The notes under the pieces are model-generated. The model did no database searches and was not told where the DNA came from. It worked only from the letters and a program-made list of their open reading frames with translations. A DNA stretch of 64,000 nt from an uncultured Pelagibacteraceae bacterium (lineage in GTDB: Bacteria; Pseudomonadota; Alphaproteobacteria; Pelagibacterales; Pelagibacteraceae). Shown in pieces: positions 20,081-29,596 of this stretch; positions within the stretch are counted from its first letter, which is position 1, and each line of letters begins with the position of its first letter. A program made the position numbers and the translations under genes. The stretch covers positions 124,001 to 188,000 of the forward strand of contig CACAYM010000001.1 in assembly GCA_902536765.1 (NCBI GenBank). Reading direction: 5' to 3'.

Positions 20081-21231
20081 TGAACATTTCTGACTGCAGA
20101 AACTTCAATGATTTTAGAAAACTAGCAAAAAAAAAACTTCCTGCACCTGTTTTTCACTATATAGACGGGGGTGCTGACGATGAAGTCACATTAAATAGAA
20201 ACACTAGTGCCTTTGATGATTGTGATTTAATTCCGAATGTTTTAGCAAATGTAGGCAAACCAGATTTATCTACAACAATTTTCGGTAGAAAAATTGATAT
20301 GCCAATTTTTCTCTCACCAACCGCAATGCAAAGATTATACCATCCAGATGGTGATAAGGCTTCAGCAAGAGCTGCTGAGAAATTTGGTACATTTTACAGT
20401 ATGTCAACAATGGCAAATAATTCAATCGAGGAAATATCGAATATTTCAAGTGGTCCAAAATTATTTCAGCTTTACGTACACAAAGATAAATCTATTACAG
20501 ACGATTTATTAGATAGATGTAAAAGATCAGGTTTTGACGGTATGTGTCTGACCGTAGATACTCTAGTTGCAGGAAACAGAGAGAAAGATCATCGAACAGG
20601 ATTTACAACCCCTCCTAAATTTACTTTAAACAGTCTTTTGAGTTTTGCATTAAGACCATCGTGGGTATTAAGTTATTTAACAAATAAAAAATTTGAATTA
20701 TCTAATGTTGTAAAAAAAACAGATAAAGGAACTAACATTACTAAATCAGTAATAGACTACATTAATGAGCAATATGATCCTAAAATGGATTGGAAAGACG
20801 CAGAGTATTGTGTAAAAAAATGGAACGGTCCATTTGCATTAAAGGGAGTTATGTCTGTAGAGGATGCGAAACGCGCTATTGATATTGGATGTACTGCTAT
20901 ATTGGTATCCAACCATGGAGGAAGACAATTAGATGGTTCGCGTTCTCCTTTTGATCAAATAAAGGCTATCTCAGATGCAGTTGGCGACAAGTTAGAAATA
21001 ATACTCGATGGAGGCATCAGGAGAGGTACACATGTTCTCAAGGCCTTAGCTTCAGGTGCAAAAGCTTGTAGTTTTGGTAAAATGTTTCTGTTTTCTTTGA
21101 GCGCAGGTGGTCAACAAGGCGTTGAACATTTATTAAAAATAATGCATGATGAAATAAATAGAAATATGATTTTAATGGGTTGTAAAAATTTATCAGAGTT
21201 AAATAGTTCAAAAGTAATTTATAGGAAGTAG
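20080..21231 (+). CDS. FMN-dependent alpha-hydroxy-acid oxidase/dehydrogenase (LldD family), paralogue 2
   Basis: HYIDGGADDEVT, FQLYVHKD, FALKGVMSVEDA, ILVSNHGGRQLDGSRSPFDQI, ILDGGIRRGTHVLKAL. ATG shares its A with the upstream TAA. Confidence 0.94.
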   Translation: MNISDCRNFNDFRKLAKKKLPAPVFHYIDGGADDEVTLNRNTSAFDDCDLIPNVLANVGKPDLSTTIFGRKIDMPIFLSPTAMQRLYHPDGDKASARAAEKFGTFYSMSTMANNSIEEISNISSGPKLFQLYVHKDKSITDDLLDRCKRSGFDGMCLTVDTLVAGNREKDHRTGFTTPPKFTLNSLLSFALRPSWVLSYLTNKKFELSNVVKKTDKGTNITKSVIDYINEQYDPKMDWKDAEYCVKKWNGPFALKGVMSVEDAKRAIDIGCTAILVSNHGGRQLDGSRSPFDQIKAISDAVGDKLEIILDGGIRRGTHVLKALASGAKACSFGKMFLFSLSAGGQQGVEHLLKIMHDEINRNMILMGCKNLSELNSSKVIYRK

Positions 21232-21245
21232 ATTGGAGATTTTAA

Positions 21246-22409
21246 ATGAAGTTAGCAAAAAGTTTAGATAGATTAGGAACAGAAACAGCTTTTAGCGTAC
21301 TCGCAGAGGCTAAAAAGTTAGAAGCACAGGGTAAACCTATGATCCACTTAGGATTAGGTCAGCCAGATTTTAAAACACCAAAACATGTTGTTGATGCTGC
21401 TAAAAAAGCTTTGGATGACGGTCATCATGGATACGTGATGTCAAATGGCATTCCTGAATGCAGACAAGCTGTAACTAGATGGATTAAAAAACGTTATAAT
21501 GCAGATGTAAGTGCTGAAAGAATATTAATTATGCCAGGTGGAAAACCTACCATGACATATGCAATTCAATGTTTTGGTGAGCCAGGAGCTGAAATTATAA
21601 ATCCAACTCCAGCTTTCCCAATTTATGAGTCTATGATAAATTATACAGGAGCAACTTCTGTGAGATACGATTTAACTGAGGATAAAGATCTTAAATTTAG
21701 CGCTGAGAAAATTCTTTCATTGATAACTGATAAAACGAGACTATTGGTTTTAATAAACCCTAATAATCCAACAGGAAGTTTTGTTGAAAAACAAGAAATT
21801 GATAAATTAGCAGAGGGTTTAAAAAAACATCCACATGTAACTATTTTAAGTGACGAGATTTACAGTCGGCAAATATTTGATGGAAAAGAAATGCCTTCTT
21901 TTTTCAACTACCCTGACTTAAGAGATAGATTAATAGTTTTAGAAGGATGGAGCAAAGCTTATTCCATGACTGGTTGGAGATTGGGTTGGAGTTTTTGGCC
22001 TGAACATTTAGTTGAGCACGTGAATAAATTATTAATTAATAGTGTATCTTGTGTCAACGCTGCAGCTCAGTTTGCTGGTATTGCTGCTCTTGATGGACCA
22101 GATGACTCTATTCATGAAATGATGGAAAAATTTACTGCAAGACGAAAACTTATTCACGAAGGATTAAATAGCTTGCCCGGTGTTGAATGTAGTTTGCCTG
22201 GAGGAGCCTTTTATGCATTTCCAAAAGTGAGTGGAACGGGCATGAGCGGATCTGAATTCTGCAAAAAAGCTATGCATGAGGCAGGTGTCGCAATTGTTCC
22301 TGGAACTGCGTTTGGAAAAAGCTGCAATGATTACGTAAGATTTAGTTTTGCAGCATCAAGAGATAATATTTCCCAAGCTCTTGAAAATGTTAAAAAAATG
22401 TTAGGATAA
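21246..22409 (+). CDS. PLP-dependent class I/II aminotransferase
   Basis: MIHLGLGQPDFKTPKHV, LLVLINPNNPTGSF, ILSDEIYSRQIF, LEGWSKAYSMTGWRLGW. Confidence 0.95.
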   Translation: MKLAKSLDRLGTETAFSVLAEAKKLEAQGKPMIHLGLGQPDFKTPKHVVDAAKKALDDGHHGYVMSNGIPECRQAVTRWIKKRYNADVSAERILIMPGGKPTMTYAIQCFGEPGAEIINPTPAFPIYESMINYTGATSVRYDLTEDKDLKFSAEKILSLITDKTRLLVLINPNNPTGSFVEKQEIDKLAEGLKKHPHVTILSDEIYSRQIFDGKEMPSFFNYPDLRDRLIVLEGWSKAYSMTGWRLGWSFWPEHLVEHVNKLLINSVSCVNAAAQFAGIAALDGPDDSIHEMMEKFTARRKLIHEGLNSLPGVECSLPGGAFYAFPKVSGTGMSGSEFCKKAMHEAGVAIVPGTAFGKSCNDYVRFSFAASRDNISQALENVKKMLG

Positions 22410-22444
22410 GTTTATTTCATTAATCGAATTGTTATAATAATTCA

Positions 22445-23821
22445 ATGAACAACCCTTCTTTAAAGCAAGAACTTACAAGTTTATTGAAAGATAGATTTTC
22501 TTTATCTCAATCAACTAGAGCAAATTATGCAAGAGGAGAAGACACGTACGATCCTATTCTCTCGCAAGCAGTAGTATTCCCAGAGACAAATGAAGAAGTT
22601 TCTGGAATTTTAAAACTTTGTAATGATCACAAAGTTCCAGTAGTACCTTTTGGAACTGGAACTTCTTTAGAAGGTAACGTTGTTGGTAATGATAAGGGAA
22701 TAACAATTTCTTTAGAAAAAATGGATAAAATTTTAAGTGTTAATGCAACAGATTTTGATTGCAGAGTTCAAGCAAATGTAACAAGAGAAAAATTAAATGA
22801 ATATTTAAGAGAGGATGGAGTTTTTTTCCCTATAGATCCAGGCGCTAATGCTGCAATAGGTGGGATGGCATCGACATCAGCCTCCGGAACAATGGCTGTA
22901 AAATATGGAACAATGAAAACAGTAATTACTGGTTTGACGGTAGTTTTACCAAGTGGAGAAATAATAAAAACAGGTAGCAGAACAAAAAAAACTTCAGCAG
23001 GATATAATCTTACGAATTTATTTATTGGTTCAGAAGGTACACTTGGGATAATAACCGAAGTTCAACTTAGATTATCTCCAATACCAGAAAGTATGATGAG
23101 CGCTATATGTCATTTTAATACGTTGGAGGAAGCTGTGCAGACAGCCCAAGAAACAATCCAATATGGAGTTCCGATCGCAAGAATAGAAATGCTTAATAAA
23201 GATCAAATGGATATCAGTATTAACTATTCAAAACTTAAAGATATTAAAACTTTACCTACTTTATTTTTTGAATTTCATGGAACTGAGATTTCTAACAAAG
23301 AGTCAGTTAAAATTGTAGAGGAAATTTCAAAGAATAATAATGGTAGTGCTTTTAAATGGGCGGATTCTTTAGAGGAAAGAAATAATCTTTGGAGAGCAAG
23401 ATGGGATGTCTACTACTCAGTTAAAGCACTAGTTGATAATGGAAGAGTTTATTCAACAGATGTATGTGTGCCTATATCAAAAATAACCGAATGCGTTAAG
23501 TTTGCTGAAGAAGAAGTTAAAAAGTTTGGTCTTAGAGCACCAATGGTTGGTCATCTGGGAGATGGAAACTTCCACGTTCTATTCCCTTATGATCCTAAAG
23601 ACAAAACTGTTTATAAAAAAATAAGAGAATTTAGCGATTTATTAATTGATAAAACTTTAGAACTTGAGGGTACAATTACTGGAGAACATGGAGTAGGTCT
23701 TCATAAAAAAAGTTACCTATTAAAAGAGCATCCAGATAATATACCTATAATGAAAACTATTAAAAGAAGCTTAGACCCAAACAACATAATGAATCCTGGA
23801 AAAATTTTCGATATTAATTAA
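22445..23821 (+). CDS. FAD-binding oxidoreductase, GlcD / D-lactate dehydrogenase-like
   Basis: VPVVPFGTGTSLEGNVVG, PIDPGANAAIGGMASTSASGTMAVKYGTM, GSEGTLGIITEVQLRL, GHLGDGNFHVLFPYD, GEHGVGLHKKSYL. Confidence 0.94.
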   Translation: MNNPSLKQELTSLLKDRFSLSQSTRANYARGEDTYDPILSQAVVFPETNEEVSGILKLCNDHKVPVVPFGTGTSLEGNVVGNDKGITISLEKMDKILSVNATDFDCRVQANVTREKLNEYLREDGVFFPIDPGANAAIGGMASTSASGTMAVKYGTMKTVITGLTVVLPSGEIIKTGSRTKKTSAGYNLTNLFIGSEGTLGIITEVQLRLSPIPESMMSAICHFNTLEEAVQTAQETIQYGVPIARIEMLNKDQMDISINYSKLKDIKTLPTLFFEFHGTEISNKESVKIVEEISKNNNGSAFKWADSLEERNNLWRARWDVYYSVKALVDNGRVYSTDVCVPISKITECVKFAEEEVKKFGLRAPMVGHLGDGNFHVLFPYDPKDKTVYKKIREFSDLLIDKTLELEGTITGEHGVGLHKKSYLLKEHPDNIPIMKTIKRSLDPNNIMNPGKIFDIN

Positions 23822-23824
23822 ACC

Positions 23825-24778
23825 ATGAAAAAAATTCTTGTTACACGCAGACTTTTAAGATCCAATGAAGATAGAATTAAAGAGCTATATGATGCAAACT
23901 TAAATTTAAATGATGAACTATACTCTCAAGACAAGTTAATAGAATTGAGCCAGGGATGTGACGGCGTATTATCTGCTTTAACAGATAAGTTAGACGAGAA
24001 AACAATAAATCGCTTACCTAAAAGTGTAAAAATTTTATCTAATTTTGCTGTAGGCTTTGGAAATATAGATTTAGAGGCAGCGAAGAAAAAAAATATAATT
24101 GTTACAAACACGCCAGAAGTTTTAACTGATGCTACAGCTGAAATTGGTGTTCTTTTAATACTTGGAGCATGTAGAAGAGCATCTGAGGGTATTCAAGGCG
24201 CAAGAGACGCTGACTGGAAATGGTCAGCAGATTATCTGATTGGAAAGCAATTAACTGGTGCAAGACTTGGAATTTTGGGAATGGGGAGAATTGGACAAAA
24301 AATTGCAAAAATTGCAAAGTCTTTAGGAATGATAGTTCATTATCATAATCGATCTAAACTTAGTGCTGATAAAGAAAATGGATCAATCTACCATGACAAT
24401 CTTAAAAGTTTGATGGAAGTATCAGATGTACTCTCAGTCTGTTGTCCCGCTTCAAAAGAAACTATAAATTTAATTAATAAAGAAACTTTAGAATATTTAC
24501 CAAAAGGCGCTGTAGTGACAAATGTTGCCAGAGGGGATATTGTTGATGATGAAGCTCTTATTGATGCTCTGGATAGAAGAAAAGTTTATGCGGTTGGTTT
24601 AGATGTTTACAAAGGTGAGCCAAATTTAAATCCAGGATATTTAAAACATAAAAGCGCTTTCATATTACCTCACTTAGGTAGTGCTACAAAAGAGACTAGG
24701 ACAGCAATGGCGAACCTTGCGATTGATAATCTAGAGGAGTTCTTTAAATCTGGAAGCTGCAAAAATAAGGTTAATTAA
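23825..24778 (+). CDS. D-isomer 2-hydroxyacid dehydrogenase (glyoxylate/hydroxypyruvate reductase-like)
   Basis: FAVGFGNIDLEAAKKKNIIVTNTPEVLTDATAEIGVLL, LGILGMGRIGQKIAKIAKSLG, VVTNVARGDIVDDEALIDAL, LPHLGSATKETR. Confidence 0.94.
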   Translation: MKKILVTRRLLRSNEDRIKELYDANLNLNDELYSQDKLIELSQGCDGVLSALTDKLDEKTINRLPKSVKILSNFAVGFGNIDLEAAKKKNIIVTNTPEVLTDATAEIGVLLILGACRRASEGIQGARDADWKWSADYLIGKQLTGARLGILGMGRIGQKIAKIAKSLGMIVHYHNRSKLSADKENGSIYHDNLKSLMEVSDVLSVCCPASKETINLINKETLEYLPKGAVVTNVARGDIVDDEALIDALDRRKVYAVGLDVYKGEPNLNPGYLKHKSAFILPHLGSATKETRTAMANLAIDNLEEFFKSGSCKNKVN

Positions 24779-24780
24779 AA

Positions 24781-24812
24781 GTAAATAATTCTACTTTAAG
24801 TTGTAAATAATT
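24781..24812. repeat. 10-bp direct repeat GTAAATAATT, two copies 22 bp apart, upstream of the TRAP transporter operon
   Basis: Exact copies at 24781-24790 and 24803-24812. Confidence 0.5.
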
Positions 24813-24895
24813 TTGAATAGGTCTATTTAGCAAAAGACTCTTACAATCATTTATGCTTAAATTATCACAAGTTAATTAACTAAAGAGGAGAAATA

Positions 24896-26041
24896 ATGAT
24901 TAAAGAAAAAAAATCATTGAAGGGAAAAACGCCTTCAAGACGTAAGTTCTTTAAGACTGCGGCTATGGCCGGAGCAGCTGCTGTTGCAATGCCTTATGTT
25001 AACTTAGGCGCTGCACAAACTTTAAAAATGCAAGCTGCATGGCCAAGTGGAGCTAACATCTTTTTTGAAATGGCAGGAGATTACTGCAAGATGGTAAGCG
25101 ACATGTCTGGTGGATCGTTAAAAATTGATCTTCAACCAGTTGGAGCAGTTGTTAAGACTAGTGAAATTGGTCAAGCAGTTAGCTCAGGTGCCGTTGACAT
25201 GGGTCACTGGGTAACAGCTTACTGGTACGGTAAAAATGCTGCGGCATCTTTATTCGGAACAGGACCTTCATACGGTATGTCATCTCAAGAAGTAATGGGA
25301 TGGATGGAATACGGTGGAGGAAGAGCACTTTATGAAGAAACTGTTAAAAAAGTAGGTTTCGACTACACAGGTGTTTTTCATATGCCTATGCCAGCACAAC
25401 CGTTTGGGTGGTTTAAGAAAAATGTAACTAAAGTATCTGATGTTAAAGGTATGAAGTATAGAACAGTTGGTCTTGCTACTAACGTTCTTACTGCGATGGG
25501 AATGGTCGTTAGACAATTACCAGGTGGTGAAATTCAACCAGCTATGAAAACTGGATTGATTGAAGCTGCTGAGTTTAACAACCCAACTTCAGACTCACAG
25601 TTTGGTATGCAAGATGTTTCTAAGCACTATCACTTAGGAAGTTTCCACCAATCTCAAGAGATGTTTGAAATACCAATTAACAACAAAACATTTAATGGTC
25701 TGTCTCCAGCTAACCAAGCAATATTAAAAAATGCTGCGTATGCTGCGAACACAGATAACTATTTCAAAGCATTAGTTAGATATTCAGCTGATTTATCTAA
25801 ATTAATGAATGAACACAAAGTTAATGTTTACCAAACGTCTGATGCAATTTTAGCTCAACAATTAAAAGGTTGGGATAAAGTTATCGGTGATTTCAATAAG
25901 AAAGATCCTTTCTTTAAGAAAATCGTTGATTCTCAAAAAGCATACGCTAAGAGAGTAATGAAGTACTTGCTGATGAACCAGCCTAATTACAAATTAGCAT
26001 ATGAAAATGAGTTCGGACCTATTGCGAAAGTTAAGATATAA
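24896..26041 (+). CDS. dctP: TRAP transporter substrate-binding protein DctP (TakP-like) with Tat signal
   Basis: Twin-arginine leader SRRKFFKTAAMAGAAAVAMPYV; MKYRTVGLATNVLTAMG...LPGGEIQPAMKTGLIEAAEF; AGAGG-type RBS (agaggag) upstream; dctQM downstream. Confidence 0.93.
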   Translation: MIKEKKSLKGKTPSRRKFFKTAAMAGAAAVAMPYVNLGAAQTLKMQAAWPSGANIFFEMAGDYCKMVSDMSGGSLKIDLQPVGAVVKTSEIGQAVSSGAVDMGHWVTAYWYGKNAAASLFGTGPSYGMSSQEVMGWMEYGGGRALYEETVKKVGFDYTGVFHMPMPAQPFGWFKKNVTKVSDVKGMKYRTVGLATNVLTAMGMVVRQLPGGEIQPAMKTGLIEAAEFNNPTSDSQFGMQDVSKHYHLGSFHQSQEMFEIPINNKTFNGLSPANQAILKNAAYAANTDNYFKALVRYSADLSKLMNEHKVNVYQTSDAILAQQLKGWDKVIGDFNKKDPFFKKIVDSQKAYAKRVMKYLLMNQPNYKLAYENEFGPIAKVKI

Positions 26042-26060
26042 TTATTAACTTCAATATTTA

Positions 26061-26091
26061 AAAAGGGGACCAAATGGTCCCCTTTTTTTTT
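26061..26091 (+). terminator. Rho-independent terminator / attenuator between dctP and dctQ
   Basis: AAAAGGGGACC-AAAT-GGTCCCCTTTTTTTTT: GC-rich 7-bp core stem extended by A/T pairs, followed by a T-run. Confidence 0.92.
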
Positions 26092-26129
26092 GTTTGCTTT
26101 AATTATATAATTTAACATAAGGTACGGAA

Positions 26130-26717
26130 ATGAAATCTTTCATAAAATTTGCTGACACACTGAGTGCTTCAATGGGAAAAGCATTTTCTTGGTGTATTGT
26201 CATTCTTATGGGCGGTACTTGCTATGAAGTTATCATGGCATACGCATTTAACAGTCCAACATTATGGAACTTTGATTTTAGTTTACAAATGTATGGAGCT
26301 ATTTTTATGATGGCTGGAGCATACACCTTATCAACAGAGGCTCATGTAAGAGGTGATGTTATTTACAGACTATTTCCAACCAGAGTACAGGGTTGGATTG
26401 ATTTAATTTTATATTTTATATTTTTTTTCCCTGGAATTTTAGCTTTAGCATTTTATGGATATGAATACGCTGCTTTAGCTTGGAAAATAAAAGAAACAAG
26501 CTGGAATAGCCCAGCACAAATACAGATTTATATGGCCAAATCTTTAATACCATTGTCAGGAATATTATTAACTATACAAGGTATTAGTGAAGTATGTAGA
26601 GCAATTATTTGCATTAGAACTGGTCATTGGCCTGTAAGAGCGTCGGCAGATGCTGAAGAAACTGAAAAAGTATTAATGAGAACTTCACAAAAGGATGATC
26701 AAGCAGATGTTATTTGA
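26130..26717 (+). CDS. dctQ: TRAP transporter small permease DctQ
   Basis: ~195-aa four-TM protein with MMAGAYTLSTEAHVRGDVIYRLFPTRVQGWIDL, between P and M subunits. Confidence 0.9.
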   Translation: MKSFIKFADTLSASMGKAFSWCIVILMGGTCYEVIMAYAFNSPTLWNFDFSLQMYGAIFMMAGAYTLSTEAHVRGDVIYRLFPTRVQGWIDLILYFIFFFPGILALAFYGYEYAALAWKIKETSWNSPAQIQIYMAKSLIPLSGILLTIQGISEVCRAIICIRTGHWPVRASADAEETEKVLMRTSQKDDQADVI

Positions 26718-28068
26718 ACTAACAAATCCAGAAATTGCAATTTTAATGATGAGTTTATTTCTGTTCGCAGTTTTATTAGGTTTTCCAATTGCATTTACGT
26801 TACTAGCAATGGGAGTAGGTTTTGGTTATTACGCTTATTTTGATCCAACTAGAATGGATCATTTATTTGATAACCGGATATTTTCTCTATTAGTCTCTAA
26901 TACCTATACAATAATGGATAATACCGTTTTAACCGCCGTACCTTTATTTTTATTCATGGGTTATCTAGTTGAAAGAGCAGGGATTGTAGCAAAGCTATTT
27001 TTTGCAATAAGACTTGCATCTCACAGACTTCCTGCCTCTATGGCTGTTGCAGCACTTGTTACGTGCGCATTATTTTCTACAGCAACTGGAATTATTGGTG
27101 CCGTAGTTACACTTATGGGTCTCCTTGCTTGGCCGGCGATGATAAGAGCAGGATACGATAAAAAATTTGCATCCGGTGTAATTTGCTCCGGTGGATGTTT
27201 AGGAATTTTAATTCCACCAAGTATCATGCTTATAGTTTATGCTGTAATAGCCCAATTATCACCATTAAGGCTTTTTGCTGCAGCTATATTTCCTGGTTTA
27301 ATGTTGGCCGGATTGTACATACTTTATGTAATTATTAGAGCATACTTTAATCCATCTTTAGCTCCAAAACCTGCTGCTGAGGAAATTCCTCCACGTTCGG
27401 AGATTTTGAAAGAAGTTTTGGTTTCGTTTGTTCCATTATTTTCGTTAATTATTTTAGTGCTTGGGACAATTCTAGCTGGTTTAGCCACACCAGCTGAAGC
27501 AGCCGCAGTTGGAGCCTTCGGTGCTTTAGTTCTATCTTATTTCTATAAGTCATTAAAATGGAAAAATTTCAAAGAGTCTGTATTTTTAACTGCGAAAACA
27601 AGCGCTATGATTATGTGGTTATTTGTAGGTTCTTGGACCTTTGCATCTGTATTTTCCTATTTAGGTGGACATGAGGTATTTGAACATTTTTTCAAATCAA
27701 TGGACATTCAGCCATGGCAATTTTTAGTTATAACTCAAATAATAATTTTCCTTTTAGGCTGGCCACTAGAGTGGACTGAAATACTAATTATTTTTGTGCC
27801 AATCTTTTTACCACTTGTAGAATTTTTTGGTGTAAATCCGTATTTCTTTGCAATGTTAATAGCATTAAATTTACAAACATCATTTTTGACACCACCAATG
27901 GCCATGTCAGCATACTATTTAAAAGGAGTTCAAAGCAGAAATGTTCAGTTAATGGAAATCTTCAGAGGAATTATGCCTTTCCTTGGAATTGTTATACTTG
28001 CAATGGTACTGATGTACATTTTTCCTGGTATAGCATTATGGTTACCTGATACTTTGTTTGCACAATAA
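26707..28068 (+). CDS. dctM: TRAP transporter large permease DctM
   Basis: Multi-TM; TATGIIGAVVTLMGLLAWPAMIRAGYDKKFASGVICSGGCLGILIPPSIMLIVYA, LATPAEAAAVGAFGAL. Start may be ATG 26695 or 26707. Confidence 0.95.
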   Translation: MLFELTNPEIAILMMSLFLFAVLLGFPIAFTLLAMGVGFGYYAYFDPTRMDHLFDNRIFSLLVSNTYTIMDNTVLTAVPLFLFMGYLVERAGIVAKLFFAIRLASHRLPASMAVAALVTCALFSTATGIIGAVVTLMGLLAWPAMIRAGYDKKFASGVICSGGCLGILIPPSIMLIVYAVIAQLSPLRLFAAAIFPGLMLAGLYILYVIIRAYFNPSLAPKPAAEEIPPRSEILKEVLVSFVPLFSLIILVLGTILAGLATPAEAAAVGAFGALVLSYFYKSLKWKNFKESVFLTAKTSAMIMWLFVGSWTFASVFSYLGGHEVFEHFFKSMDIQPWQFLVITQIIIFLLGWPLEWTEILIIFVPIFLPLVEFFGVNPYFFAMLIALNLQTSFLTPPMAMSAYYLKGVQSRNVQLMEIFRGIMPFLGIVILAMVLMYIFPGIALWLPDTLFAQ

Positions 28069-28075
28069 TTTTTAA

Positions 28076-29413
28076 ATGACTAATGTCTTTTCTTTACCTA
28101 TATCTAAAATTGCAGAAAAGATTAGAAAATCCGAAATAACCTGTTTAGAGCTTTGTCAAAATTATATTTCCCAAATAGAAAAGTATGAAAAAGATGTTAA
28201 AGCTTGGGCATTTTTTGATAAAAAACTTTTGATAGAAAAAGCCGAAGAGGCTGACACATATAGAAAATCTGGAAAACCAATGGGTTTATTGCATGGTATT
28301 CCTGTAGCATTAAAAGATATTATTGGAACTTATGATATGCCAACTGAATGTGGCACAGTATTAAGAAAAGGTAAAACGCAATCCCAAAACTCTGAAATTG
28401 TAGATCTTCTGAAATCTGAGGGAGCAATTATAATGGGAAAAACTGCAACATCAGAATTGGCTTATCTTGGTCCACCAGATACAAGAAATCCCCATGATTA
28501 TTCAAGGACACCAGGAGGATCTTCAAGTGGATCAGCAGCTGTAATCGCGACTCATATGGCTCCGCTATCAATTGGATCTCAAACTGGGGGATCAGTTATA
28601 AGACCAGCATCTTATTGTGGAGTAGTCGGATATAAACCTAGCTATGGATTAATATCAAGAAATGGAGTTCTAAGAACATCCTATCATCTAGATCATATGG
28701 GAGTTTTTGGAAAAACAGTGGAGGATGTAGCTTTACTTGCTAAAGTTTTAATTAAAAAAGATCAATATGACGAAGCAACCATACATTATTCCTCAGAATT
28801 TATGGTGGATGAATGTTTAAAGGGACCAATGTTTGAACCTAAGTTTATATTTTATAAAACAGAAAGTTGGAAAAAAATAGATAAGAGATCTCGAGAGTCA
28901 TTTGAGTTTTTTATAAAATCTTTTAAAAAAAATATTGAAGTATTTGATACTCCATCTTACTTCAAAGATATTGACAAGTACCATAGAGTAATTCATGAAA
29001 CAGATTTAGCTAATAACTTTCAGACATATTATAAGAAATCAAAAAATAAACTCTCAAAGGAGATGCAGTCTGCAATTAGCAGAGGAATGAAATATTCTGC
29101 GAAAGAATATTTAGATGCTGTAGATTTTATGAAAAGAAGTTATGAGTCTTACAAAGAGGTATTTGAAGATTATCATGGTGTTTTAAGTCCATGCTCTACA
29201 GGAGTTGCAGACAAAGGATTAAAAAGTACAGGAAGTGCAGATTTTAATCGAGTTTGGTCTTATATGCATACACCAGCAATTTCTCTACCTTTACTTCAGG
29301 GTGAAAATAATTTACCTTTAGGTATCCAATTAATTGGTGATAAATATGATGATCATAGATTTCTTGGTATTGCTAGATGGCTAGAACAAAAAAGTAAAAA
29401 ATATGATGAATAA
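28076..29413 (+). CDS. amidase (amidase signature family)
   Basis: GIPVALKDIIGTYDMPTECGT; RTPGGSSSGSAAVIATHMAPLSIGSQTGGSVIRPASYCGVVGYKPSYG. Confidence 0.95.
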   Translation: MTNVFSLPISKIAEKIRKSEITCLELCQNYISQIEKYEKDVKAWAFFDKKLLIEKAEEADTYRKSGKPMGLLHGIPVALKDIIGTYDMPTECGTVLRKGKTQSQNSEIVDLLKSEGAIIMGKTATSELAYLGPPDTRNPHDYSRTPGGSSSGSAAVIATHMAPLSIGSQTGGSVIRPASYCGVVGYKPSYGLISRNGVLRTSYHLDHMGVFGKTVEDVALLAKVLIKKDQYDEATIHYSSEFMVDECLKGPMFEPKFIFYKTESWKKIDKRSRESFEFFIKSFKKNIEVFDTPSYFKDIDKYHRVIHETDLANNFQTYYKKSKNKLSKEMQSAISRGMKYSAKEYLDAVDFMKRSYESYKEVFEDYHGVLSPCSTGVADKGLKSTGSADFNRVWSYMHTPAISLPLLQGENNLPLGIQLIGDKYDDHRFLGIARWLEQKSKKYDE

Positions 29414-29585
29414 AATTGCAACAATAGTCGGTTTGTCTTTCTGTCTTTTCTTTTTAATAGGGCTTGCAACAACTCTTACAAGATCAATGATGATAGGTTT
29501 CTTTGATGTTTTACCAGTTTATATATTTATGGGAATCGCAATTGTCATGATGATTTACGAAGCTTTTTTCGATAAAAAACAGTAA
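29403..29585 (+). CDS. small two-TM membrane protein, unknown
   Basis: 60-aa hydrophobic ORF overlapping the amidase stop and followed closely by the next gene. Confidence 0.55.
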   Translation: MMNKIATIVGLSFCLFFLIGLATTLTRSMMIGFFDVLPVYIFMGIAIVMMIYEAFFDKKQ

Positions 29586-29596
29586 ATTTCTAATTA

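Noticed and set aside
19689-20512. Short ORFs 19689-19946(-), 20270-20458(-), 20294-20512(+)
   Set aside because: Shadow ORFs inside the two alpha-hydroxy-acid oxidase genes.
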